64,000 nucleotides of DNA from CBDBJQ01 sp965206405 (lineage in GTDB: Bacteria > Pseudomonadota > Alphaproteobacteria > UBA8366). The notes below the pieces were generated by a model. The model saw only the letters and a program-made list of their open reading frames with translations. It did not search any database and was not told the DNA's origin. Of the stretch, positions 49,681 to 58,027 are shown piece by piece (within the stretch, counting starts at the first letter, position 1; every line of letters begins with the position of its first letter). Where the stretch lies: contig CBDBJQ010000006.1 in NCBI GenBank assembly GCA_965206405.1, positions 930,001 to 994,000 on the forward strand, written 5' to 3'. The position numbers were made by a program, and so were the translations under genes.

Positions 49681-51006
49681 TCAACGAAAGGCGGCGAGGT
49701 TGGCGTCTTTGGTGAGAAGATAGAGGGTGCCATCCGAGACGATCGGCGGCACGGCGGCGGGCATGCTGGAGGCCAGCGTCTCGAGGATCTCGCCGTCGGT
49801 GGGCGAAAGGGCGAGCAGGGTGCCATGGCGCCCGGCGATGTACAGGCGGTTGCCGGCGAGAACAGGGCCGAGCCACTGGATCGGATCCTCCTTGTCCTCG
49901 GGATCCTCATAGCGGGGCAGGGGAGACACCCACAAGACCTGACCGTTGCGCCGGTGCAGGCAGTACACTTCCGCCTCGGTGCTGATCAGGAACAGGAGGT
50001 CGCCGGCGATCCAAGGTGTCTCGCTGCTGCCAATACTCCTGTCCCACAGGATGTTACCGCTGCGCAAATCGACGGCGCCGGTGCGGCCGGAATGGCTGGT
50101 TGCAAAAACGACATCCTGGGTCGCCACCGGATGCCCCCGGATCTGGGCGATGGTCGACAGCTGGTCGGTCTGGCGGATCGTGGCGAGATTGTTCGTCCAC
50201 AGGGTCTGTCCATTGTTGGTGGAGAAGGCGTAGATCTCGCCCGAGGAATAGGGAACGATGGTTGTATCGCCGATCATCGCAGCGCTGCCGTCACCGAGCA
50301 GCTTGACCGGCTCGGCAACCCCGCGATGCGACCAGCGCAGCGTGCCGGTCGCTGCATTGAAAGCCTGGGTTTGGTTGTCGATGGTGATGGCAACGACCTT
50401 GCTGTCGCCGACAGTCGGGGCGGCGCTTCCCGGGCCCGCAAGATCCGCGGTCCAGAGCTCTTTCCCGGTTGCGGCGTCGAGGGAAAAGATGCGAGCGAAA
50501 CCGGTCGTGACATAGATGCTTCTGCGCACGTGATCGAAGGCAAGCCCGCCAGCGAAACTGGCATTGTCATGCCTTGGGATGGTGAGCGTGGTTTGCCATA
50601 TGGTGTCGCCCTTCCAGGCATCGGAAGCGGTGATCGTGAATGCGGAGTCCATGGTATAGATTCGGCCGCCACCGGTAATCGGGCGGGCCAGCAGGGTCCG
50701 CGAGTCACTTGCCCCTCTGCCGATGCCCTTGCTCCACACCTGTGTTGGCGTCTTATTGAGAAGTGCGAGATGGTGCAGGGCGTGTGCCGCGTTGCCTGCC
50801 GCCTGCGGCCAGGATTTGTTGCGATCCGGGATCGGGAGCACGATCGGGCGCCGTTCGGCGGTGTCGACCGCCGGCGGATTCTGCAGGATGACGGGAAGGC
50901 GCTCTCCGGCGAGCTTCTTTTCCTTATTGCCAGTCAGATAGTCGTAGGCATCGCACCCTGTCAGGGCGACAGACATCGCCAATACTGCAAACAGCAACCG
51001 AAGCAT
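49681..51006 (-). CDS. bamB: Outer membrane assembly lipoprotein BamB
   Basis: BamB is a beta-propeller lipoprotein of the BAM complex that helps insert outer-membrane proteins. It has a short signal with a lipobox ending LTGC (Cys about residue 18) and PQQ-like propeller blades (for example YVTTGFARIFSLDAATGKELW and AFNAATGTLRWSHRG, in outline). About 441 residues. I start at ATG 51006; a GTG lies one codon upstream. It sits between the yfgM-like gene and der, the conserved order. Confidence 0.92.
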   Translation of the reverse strand: MLRLLFAVLAMSVALTGCDAYDYLTGNKEKKLAGERLPVILQNPPAVDTAERRPIVLPIPDRNKSWPQAAGNAAHALHHLALLNKTPTQVWSKGIGRGASDSRTLLARPITGGGRIYTMDSAFTITASDAWKGDTIWQTTLTIPRHDNASFAGGLAFDHVRRSIYVTTGFARIFSLDAATGKELWTADLAGPGSAAPTVGDSKVVAITIDNQTQAFNAATGTLRWSHRGVAEPVKLLGDGSAAMIGDTTIVPYSSGEIYAFSTNNGQTLWTNNLATIRQTDQLSTIAQIRGHPVATQDVVFATSHSGRTGAVDLRSGNILWDRSIGSSETPWIAGDLLFLISTEAEVYCLHRRNGQVLWVSPLPRYEDPEDKEDPIQWLGPVLAGNRLYIAGRHGTLLALSPTDGEILETLASSMPAAVPPIVSDGTLYLLTKDANLAAFR

Positions 51007-51033
51007 CACGCGATCCAGTCCCCATCGTCCGTT

Positions 51034-51681
51034 TTATGTCTTGCCGAGTGCCTGGAGTATGTCGGCGGCGCGCGACTTGATGCCGTCCGGCGCGGTCGGG
51101 TCGGCGACGATGCTATCGAGTTCGCCCCTGGCCTGCTCCCGGTTGCCGCCACGCAGGGAAAGCGCGGCTGTGAGCTCGCGCGCCAAATGGCGGAACGGCG
51201 CCTCTTCGGCCATCAGTAGCGTGAGTTTCTGCTGCAAGGCCTCGGTATCCCCGGTGTCGATCTGCAGGGTGACCGACAGCAGCGCGGACAGATCACGATA
51301 AAGCGGATCGATATCGGTGTCGGCGGCGAGCGCGTCATAGACCTCGGCGGCTCGCTCGGGTGCCTTGTTTTCGGCGTGGATCAGGGCCTCGCGCAGACGG
51401 GCGACTGTTGCATAGCCGGACGCGGCGTCTCCAGCGAGAGTTGCGAGCGCAGCGGTAGCTTCCTGGGCCTTGTTTTCCTTGGCCAGTGCGAGGGCCGCGG
51501 TCAGGCGGTCGCTGTAGGCTTCCTGGCGCGTGGTGGTGTATTCCCGCCAGCCGACCGAAGCCGAGGTCCCGAGCACGATCGCCACGGCGGCACCAATGGC
51601 GTATTTCCCGTATACCGCCCAGAGCTTGTTGAGCCGGTCACGGCGAAGATCTTCCTCGACTTCCTGAAAGATGTCGCCCAT
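51034..51681 (-). CDS. YfgM-like tetratricopeptide membrane protein
   Basis: This 215-residue protein has a short cytoplasmic N-terminus (MGDIFQEVEEDLRRDRLNKL), one membrane helix (about residues 27-45, YAIGAAVAIVLGTSASVGW) and a periplasmic TPR-like helical domain. This matches YfgM, a SecYEG-associated helper of periplasmic chaperones. It leads the yfgM-bamB-der transcript on the minus strand and is divergent from the DAHP synthase gene. Confidence 0.88.
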   Translation of the reverse strand: MGDIFQEVEEDLRRDRLNKLWAVYGKYAIGAAVAIVLGTSASVGWREYTTTRQEAYSDRLTAALALAKENKAQEATAALATLAGDAASGYATVARLREALIHAENKAPERAAEVYDALAADTDIDPLYRDLSALLSVTLQIDTGDTEALQQKLTLLMAEEAPFRHLARELTAALSLRGGNREQARGELDSIVADPTAPDGIKSRAADILQALGKT

Positions 51682-51955
51682 ATGCCTGCGCCCTGGTTTG
51701 GAGGGGTGGTTACGCAGTATTCAAGGTAGCGCAGCCTGCAGAAGCTGGCAAACCGCTGCCCCTATGTAATCATGCGTATCAGCGCGCATTGGAATGCATC
51801 GAAACCCGTTGCGCTGTGCTGTGCGGCAAGGCGAAAAAACTGGAAAACCTGGTAAACAAGCTTTAGTTTGTCGCAATTCTTGGTCGGTATCGTTGGAGTA
51901 TGGGGGCCTGAGCACTCCGGGAATGCGGCCAGGAAGAAAACCTACGGAGAGCGAG

Positions 51956-53389
51956 ATGCAACCGAACTGGTCACCGAATTCGTGGCGCGGCAAGCCGATT
52001 CTGCAGGTGCCGGAATACCCGGATTTAACAGCGCTCGAGGGCACCGAAGAGGTGTTGCGACGGCAGCCGCCGCTGGTTTTCGCCGGCGAGGCGCGTAATC
52101 TGAAGAGAAAGCTTGCCGAGGTGGCGGAAGGCAAAGCCTTCCTTCTGCAGGGCGGCGACTGTGCCGAGAGCTTTGCCGAATTCAGCGCCGACAACATCCG
52201 CGACACCCTCAAGGTGATGCTGCAGATGGCCGTGGTCCTGACCTTTGCGGCGGCACGGCCGGTGGTGAAGGTTGGGCGCATGGCCGGACAGTTCGCCAAG
52301 CCACGTTCGGATGCGACCGAAACCCAGGACGGTGTGGCGTTGCCCAGCTACCGCGGCGACATCGTCAACGACATCGTCTTCGAGGAGGCGGCCCGTCAGC
52401 CGAACCCCGAGCGCATGCTGCAGGCCTACCACCAGGCCTCGTCGACGCTCAATCTCCTGCGCGCTTTCGCCCAGGGTGGTTTCGCCGACCTGAACCAGGT
52501 GCACAAGTGGACTCTTGATTTCGTTGCCGACGAACGCCAGGGCAAGGAATACGGCGAACTCGCCGGACGCATCGGAGAGGCGCTCCGTTTTATGGGGGCG
52601 TGCGGCATCACCCCGGAAGTGGTGCCGCAGGTGCGGGAAACCGATTTCTACACCAGCCACGAGGCACTTCTTCTTTGGTACGAGGAGGCGCTGACGCGCA
52701 AGGACAGCCTGACCGACCAGTGGTACGACTGCTCGGCGCACATGCTGTGGGTCGGCGACCGGACGCGCCAACCTGACAACGCCCATGTCGAATTCCTGCG
52801 CGGCGTCAACAATCCGATCGGCGTCAAATGCGGCCGCGGACTTGATACCGACGAGTTGCTGCGGCTGATCGACCTCCTCAATCCCGACAACGAGCCGGGC
52901 CGAATGACGCTGATCTCGCGGATGGGCAGTGAGGGTGTTGCCGACGGGCTGCCGCCGCTGATCCGGGCCATCGAGCGCGAGGGGCGCGTGGTGGTCTGGT
53001 CGTGCGATCCGATGCACGGCAACACCGTCAAGTCCGATAACGGCTACAAGACCCGGCCTTTCGGGCGCATTCTTGAAGAGGTGCGCGGCTTCTTCGCCAT
53101 TCACGAGGCGGAGGGTACCTATGCCGGCGGGGTTCATTTCGAGATGACCGGCCAGGACGTCACCGAATGCCTTGGCGGGACACAGGCGATCAGCGAGGAC
53201 GGGCTGTCGCTTCGCTACCATACCCATTGCGACCCGCGTCTCAACGCCAGCCAGGCCCTTGAGCTCGCCTTCCTGGTCGCCGATTCTCTGAAGGCACAGG
53301 ATTTCGACGTAGCTGCGATCCCGGGCGTTCCAGAGACCCCAGCGGCGGAGCTTTCGGTCGTACCGGCGCGACGACGCAGCATGGGCTGA
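51956..53389 (+). CDS. 3-deoxy-7-phosphoheptulonate synthase, class II
   Basis: This enzyme joins phosphoenolpyruvate and erythrose 4-phosphate in the first step of the shikimate pathway. It is the class II (plant/AroA-II) type: NSWRGKPILQVPEYPD starts the match, FLLQGGDCAESFAEF, RMAGQFAKPRS, GVKCGRGLDTDELL and WSCDPMHGN are family features. The 477 residues fit. ATG 51956 has GGAGAG just upstream; the open frame runs further 5', but homology starts here. The NAPRTase-like gene follows after 26 bp. Confidence 0.94.
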   Translation: MQPNWSPNSWRGKPILQVPEYPDLTALEGTEEVLRRQPPLVFAGEARNLKRKLAEVAEGKAFLLQGGDCAESFAEFSADNIRDTLKVMLQMAVVLTFAAARPVVKVGRMAGQFAKPRSDATETQDGVALPSYRGDIVNDIVFEEAARQPNPERMLQAYHQASSTLNLLRAFAQGGFADLNQVHKWTLDFVADERQGKEYGELAGRIGEALRFMGACGITPEVVPQVRETDFYTSHEALLLWYEEALTRKDSLTDQWYDCSAHMLWVGDRTRQPDNAHVEFLRGVNNPIGVKCGRGLDTDELLRLIDLLNPDNEPGRMTLISRMGSEGVADGLPPLIRAIEREGRVVVWSCDPMHGNTVKSDNGYKTRPFGRILEEVRGFFAIHEAEGTYAGGVHFEMTGQDVTECLGGTQAISEDGLSLRYHTHCDPRLNASQALELAFLVADSLKAQDFDVAAIPGVPETPAAELSVVPARRRSMG

Positions 53390-53415
53390 ACGCACGAAGG
53401 AACGGGAGATCGGCG

Positions 53416-54561
53416 ATGCCGGGGACGGACGAGGTCGCCCGCTGGACGGACGCCTACTTCAACAAAACCAAGAAGACGATCGAGCGGTTCGGCGACGCAG
53501 AGGTCACCTATGCGGTGTTCCTGCGGCGTCCGGTGCTCTCGGCCTCGCGCCTCGCCGTTGAGTGGCTCGAGCGCAAGGCGGCCGAGCGCGGCGTTTCCTT
53601 CGGAATCGAACTTTTGCACAGAGAGGGCCGCTGGGTCGGCGCCGGCGAGCCGCTTCTTTATGTCAGCGGCCCGTTCTCCGGTCTGGTCGATCTCGAGACC
53701 CTGATGCTCCAGAAAGTGGGGCCGCCCTGCGTTGCTGCATGGAACGCCTTTACCATGTGCACGGATCTGCCGAAGGTTGGATTCCTGGCGATGGACACTC
53801 GCCATTGCGCAGGATTGGAGATGGCCGAGATGATGGCCTATGCGGCCTCGGTCGGGTCGGCGCGGGCGCAGCGCAAGTCCGGCGCCGTTGGCTTCATCGG
53901 AAACGCAACGGACGCAACGGCGCACTATTTCGGGCGCGAGAAGGGTTTTGGCACAATGCCGCATGGGCTGATCGGCTATGCGGGCTCGACCCTGCGTGCA
54001 TCGGAGTTGTTCCACGAAACTTTCCCCAATGACGATCTCACCGTCCTCGTCGATTATTTCGGACGCGAGGTGAACGACTCCCTCGAAGTATGCCAGCGCT
54101 TCCCGGACATGGCAGAGGCGGGGCGTCTTTCCTTCAGGCTGGATACACCGGGCGGTCGTTTCTGCGAGGAACTCGATCCGGCCGCCTCCTATGCGGTTCT
54201 TGAGCGCAACGTTCCCAACGCTATCCGAGGCTACCGGAGCGACGTTGAGCTGCGTCACCTGATCGGGCCGGGGGTTTCGGTGGCGGCGATCTGGCATTTG
54301 CGTGAGCGGCTGGACGGAGCCGGCTTTCCCAGGGCGAAGATTGTGGCCTCGAGCGGTTTCGGTCCGGCCAAGTGCAAGGCCTTCGCCATCGGTGAAGCGC
54401 CGGTCGATATCGTCGGCACCGGTAGCTATCTTCCCGAACGCTGGACGGAAACCTACGCGACCGCCGATATCGTCTCGTATAACGGCGTTCCCCGGGTCAA
54501 GGTCGGCCGCGAGTTCCTGCTCCGCCAGACATCCGACCCAGGCACGGAACAGGCGGCGTGA
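53416..54561 (+). CDS. Nicotinate phosphoribosyltransferase-like enzyme
   Basis: This 381-residue protein resembles nicotinate phosphoribosyltransferases, which attach phosphoribosyl from PRPP to nicotinate for NAD salvage. FNKTKKTIE near residue 16, LLHREGRWVGAGEPLLYVSGPFSGLVDLETL (outline), MDTRHCAGLEMAEMMAYAASVG and KIVASSGFG are typical. The nadE gene follows after 85 bp, which favours a role in NAD synthesis. It is shorter than E. coli PncB (about 400 residues), so quinolinate-type or other relatives are not excluded. Confidence 0.85.
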   Translation: MPGTDEVARWTDAYFNKTKKTIERFGDAEVTYAVFLRRPVLSASRLAVEWLERKAAERGVSFGIELLHREGRWVGAGEPLLYVSGPFSGLVDLETLMLQKVGPPCVAAWNAFTMCTDLPKVGFLAMDTRHCAGLEMAEMMAYAASVGSARAQRKSGAVGFIGNATDATAHYFGREKGFGTMPHGLIGYAGSTLRASELFHETFPNDDLTVLVDYFGREVNDSLEVCQRFPDMAEAGRLSFRLDTPGGRFCEELDPAASYAVLERNVPNAIRGYRSDVELRHLIGPGVSVAAIWHLRERLDGAGFPRAKIVASSGFGPAKCKAFAIGEAPVDIVGTGSYLPERWTETYATADIVSYNGVPRVKVGREFLLRQTSDPGTEQAA

Positions 54562-54646
54562 TTGCAAATCCGGGTCGGCGCGCCGGGCGCGTCCGGCGCA
54601 TGCCGGCCGGGGTGTTGCATAGATCACTGATATTGCGGATTCGGGA

Positions 54647-56350
54647 ATGACAGGCGGTCGCGACATCGGCGATACCCTTACCGTCACGCTGGCCCAGATC
54701 GACCCGGTCGTTGGCGATGTGGACGGCAATGCCGCGCGCATCCGCGCCACCCGGGGGCGTGCCGCAAAGGCTGGCGCTGATCTTGTCGCCTTTCCGGAGC
54801 TGGTCCTGTCCGGCTATCCGCCCGAAGATTTGGTCCTGAAGGAGGTCTTTCTCGATCATATCGAGGCGACTCTCAATGCGCTTGCCGCAGAGACCATCGA
54901 TGGTGGCCCCGCACTTCTGGTCGGAGCGCCCTGGCGCGAAAACGGCAACCTCCACAACGCGGCACTCCTGCTCGATGGCGGTAAAATCGCAGCCTGCCGC
55001 CTTAAACACGATCTTCCGAATTACGGTGTGTTCGACGAGGCCCGGGTATTTGTTCCGGGCCCGCTGTCGGGTCCGGCCAATTTCCGCGGCGTGCGCATCG
55101 GCATGCCGATCTGCGAGGACATCTGGAGCACCGATGTCGTCGACTGCCTTGTTGAGTCCGGCGCCGAGATCCTGATCGTGCCGAACGGCTCCCCCTTTGA
55201 TCACGGCAAGGGAGAGGAGCGGCTCCAACATGCGCTCGCCCGGGTCTGCGAGAGCGGCCTGCCACTGGCCTATGTCAACCAGGTCGGCGGGCAGGACGAG
55301 CTTGTCTTCGACGGCGCATCCTTCGTGGTCAATGCCGACCGGTCGCTCGCGATCCAGGCGCCGTCCTGGAAGGAGGCGGAAATCACCACAATCTGGCGGC
55401 GCAGTACCGGCACCGGCAATAGCGGGACCGGGGATCAATGGGTGTGCGAGGCCGGTGAGCGCCACGCCCCGCTGGAGGAGATGGAATCTGTCTATGCGGC
55501 GCTGGTGCTGGGATTGCGTGATTACGTTGCCAAGAATGGCTTTCCGGGCGTTCTGCTGGGCCTTTCCGGCGGCGTCGATTCCGCGCTCAGCGCGGCGATT
55601 GCCGTCGATGCGCTCGGCAGCGACAAGGTCCGCTGCGTGATGATGCCGTCTCCCTACACCAGCCGGGAGAGTCTCGAGGACGCCACCGAGGCCGCTGGGC
55701 TGCTCGGGGTTGAACTCGACGAGATCAGTATCGGGGCCTTGATGGAAACTTTTGGTGAAGCGCTGGGCCCGGTCTTCGGCAATGCCGAGCCGGGTGTTGC
55801 CGAGGAGAATATCCAGGCTCGCAGTCGCGGCCTCCTGTTGATGACGATGTCGAACAAGTTCGGACACATGCTGCTGACGACCGGCAACAAATCCGAGATG
55901 TCGGTTGGCTACGCGACTCTCTATGGCGACATGTGTGGTGGCTATTCGGTATTGAAGGATATCTACAAGATGACCGTCTTCGCGCTCTGCCGCTGGCGCA
56001 ATGCCAACCGGCCCGAGGGGGCACTTGGACCGGAGGGACCGGTGGTTCCCGAGCGAATCATCACCAAGCCACCGACCGCCGAGTTGCGGCCGGACCAGAA
56101 GGACGAGGATAGCCTGCCGCCTTATGCAGAGCTCGACGGCATTCTCGAAAACCTGATCGAAAAGGAGATGAGCGTCGAGGAGATCGTCGCCCAGGGTCAC
56201 GACATGGCCACGGTGAAGCGCATCTGGAACCTCGTGGATATCGCCGAGTACAAACGGCGCCAGGCGCCGCCCGGCGTCAAGATCAGCCACCGCGCCTTCG
56301 GGCGGGAGCGGCGCTATCCGATCACCAACGGCTTCCGGCGGGCCATCTGA
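54647..56350 (+). CDS. nadE: Glutamine-dependent NAD+ synthetase
   Basis: NadE amidates nicotinate adenine dinucleotide in the last step of NAD synthesis. The 567 residues contain an N-terminal nitrilase-type glutaminase with the Glu51-Lys120-Cys156 triad (FPELVLSGYPPE, CRLKHDLPNYGV, GMPICEDIW) and a C-terminal ammonia-dependent synthetase with the PP-loop LGLSGGVDSAL and LTTGNKSEMSVGYATLYGDM. It is the glutamine-hydrolysing form. The cysS gene begins 20 bp after the stop, with the boundary duplicated. Confidence 0.96.
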   Translation: MTGGRDIGDTLTVTLAQIDPVVGDVDGNAARIRATRGRAAKAGADLVAFPELVLSGYPPEDLVLKEVFLDHIEATLNALAAETIDGGPALLVGAPWRENGNLHNAALLLDGGKIAACRLKHDLPNYGVFDEARVFVPGPLSGPANFRGVRIGMPICEDIWSTDVVDCLVESGAEILIVPNGSPFDHGKGEERLQHALARVCESGLPLAYVNQVGGQDELVFDGASFVVNADRSLAIQAPSWKEAEITTIWRRSTGTGNSGTGDQWVCEAGERHAPLEEMESVYAALVLGLRDYVAKNGFPGVLLGLSGGVDSALSAAIAVDALGSDKVRCVMMPSPYTSRESLEDATEAAGLLGVELDEISIGALMETFGEALGPVFGNAEPGVAEENIQARSRGLLLMTMSNKFGHMLLTTGNKSEMSVGYATLYGDMCGGYSVLKDIYKMTVFALCRWRNANRPEGALGPEGPVVPERIITKPPTAELRPDQKDEDSLPPYAELDGILENLIEKEMSVEEIVAQGHDMATVKRIWNLVDIAEYKRRQAPPGVKISHRAFGRERRYPITNGFRRAI

Positions 56351-56374
56351 GACGATGGTGGCCTGAGACGATGG
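56347..56374 (+). repeat. Duplicated nadE stop / cysS start boundary
   Basis: The 12-mer ctgagacgatgg occurs at 56347-56358 and 56363-56374. The first copy contains the nadE stop; the second contains the cysS start. The ATG in the first copy runs into a stop after two codons. Confidence 0.75.
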
Positions 56375-57891
56375 CGAGGGAGGGCAAACCGGCTCCGGTT
56401 CCGGACATCCATGGCCTTGCGGCCTGGTTGCGCATCTACGACACCCGCAGCCGCAGAAAGGTCGATTTCGAGCCGCAGGATCCGGGCCATGTGCGGCTTT
56501 ATGTGTGCGGGCCGACGGTCTATGACGACGCCCATATCGGCAATGCAAGGCCGGTGGTGGTGTTCGACGTTCTCACCCGGCTTCTGCGGCGGCTTTATCC
56601 GCAGGTCACCTACGTTCGCAACATCACCGACATCGACGACAAGATAAACGCCCGCTCGAAGGAAACCGGCGAGCCGATCGACGCGATTACCCGGCGCACC
56701 ACCGCGCGTTTCCATGAGGATGTGGCGGCGCTGGGTGCGCTGGAACCGGATGTTGAGCCGCGGGCGACCGGGCATGTCAACGAGATGATTGCAATGATCG
56801 AGCGCCTGGTTGCCGACGGGCATGCCTATGAAGCCGAGGGCCACGTCCTGTTCGAGGTTTCCTCGATGGCGGATTACGGCGCCCTGTCGCGCTTTGGCCG
56901 CAAGGCGCTGGTGGCCGGGGCCAGGGTCGAGGTGGCGCCCTACAAGCGGGATGCCGCGGATTTCGTGTTGTGGAAACCATCGGATGCGGACACCCCGGGA
57001 TGGGACAGCCCCTGGGGGTATGGCCGGCCGGGCTGGCACATCGAGTGCTCGGCGATGAGCATCCGCTATCTCGGCAGTGATTTCGACATTCATGGTGGCG
57101 GCCGGGACCTGGTCTTCCCGCATCACGAGAACGAGATCGCACAGAGCCTCTGCGCCCATCCCGGCTCAATCTTCTCCCGCTACTGGATGCACAACGGCCA
57201 TCTCATGGTCGAGGGCGAGAAGATGGCGAAGTCAGCAGGTAATTTCTATACGGTCAGGGATCTGCGCGGGGAATTCCCGGGCGAGGCGGTCCGCCTGCTT
57301 CTCCTGCAGACCCATTACCGCCAGCCGCTCGATTTCACCAAATCCGGCCTCGCCGAGGCGAAACGGATGCTCGATCGCTACTATGGCGCACTCCGTCGTG
57401 CGCCTGTACAGCGGAGCGCAGCGAAGGGCGCGGACAAGACGGATGCCCTGAATACTGATGCCGATACCGATGCCGATACCGAGGCCAAGGCCAATATCGG
57501 CATCGACCCGGTCCTCGAGGCGCTGGCCGACGACCTGAACACGCCGCTGGCGCTATCGGCGTTGCACCAGCATCTGGATGCATTGAACGCAGAACTCGAC
57601 AAGTCCGGTGACAGTGAGGGGGCTGCAGAGCGTCTGCGCACGGCCGCAGAGCCGCTCGGTCTCCTGGGCAAGGATCCGGAAGCTTGGTTCCGATGGCAGC
57701 CCGAGGAGGGTGCAGAAGAGAGTGCTGCGGCCGGGCTTGATGACGATGAAATCGCTGCCCTGGTCGCACAGCGCGAGACCGCACGCACGGATCGCGATTT
57801 TGCCGAGGCGGACCGGATCCGTGATCGGCTCGCCGAGGCAGGCGTGTTGCTTGAGGACGGACCCGACGGCACGCTCTGGCGCCGTGGCTGA
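56371..57891 (+). CDS. cysS: Cysteinyl-tRNA synthetase
   Basis: CysRS charges tRNA-Cys. The class I HIGH motif is HIGN (55-58) in YDDAHIGNARP, with Cys46 in YVCGPTVYDD as a zinc ligand, and KMSKS is read as KMAKS in MVEGEKMAKSAGNFYT. The C-terminal anticodon domain ends ADRIRDRLAEAGV. It has 506 residues, about 45 more than E. coli. Part of the surplus is an insert (about residues 348-372, ending NTDADTDADTEAKAN) that includes a duplicated 12-bp unit. Confidence 0.96.
   Translation: MAREGKPAPVPDIHGLAAWLRIYDTRSRRKVDFEPQDPGHVRLYVCGPTVYDDAHIGNARPVVVFDVLTRLLRRLYPQVTYVRNITDIDDKINARSKETGEPIDAITRRTTARFHEDVAALGALEPDVEPRATGHVNEMIAMIERLVADGHAYEAEGHVLFEVSSMADYGALSRFGRKALVAGARVEVAPYKRDAADFVLWKPSDADTPGWDSPWGYGRPGWHIECSAMSIRYLGSDFDIHGGGRDLVFPHHENEIAQSLCAHPGSIFSRYWMHNGHLMVEGEKMAKSAGNFYTVRDLRGEFPGEAVRLLLLQTHYRQPLDFTKSGLAEAKRMLDRYYGALRRAPVQRSAAKGADKTDALNTDADTDADTEAKANIGIDPVLEALADDLNTPLALSALHQHLDALNAELDKSGDSEGAAERLRTAAEPLGLLGKDPEAWFRWQPEEGAEESAAAGLDDDEIAALVAQRETARTDRDFAEADRIRDRLAEAGVLLEDGPDGTLWRRG
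57457..57480 (+). repeat. Two tandem copies of a 12-bp unit in cysS
   Basis: The unit gatgccgatacc occurs at 57457 and 57469 and encodes DADT twice, in an insert between the catalytic and anticodon parts of CysRS. Confidence 0.85.
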
Positions 57892-58027
57892 CCGCCGGGT
57901 CAATCCTTGATTCCACCCGTAGTTCTACCTGTGGCGCATTCCCGAATACACCTTTCGGTTTCCCGGTTTTCTGGTATCACGGCCTGCGATAAGATGGGCC
58001 CAAGGGGCTGATCCCGGGGGAGTTGCG

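Noticed and set aside
54497..56548. A minus-strand open frame of over 680 codons opposite nadE
   Set aside because: nadE has a full catalytic triad and PP-loop on the plus strand; the antisense frame is a by-product of GC-rich third positions.
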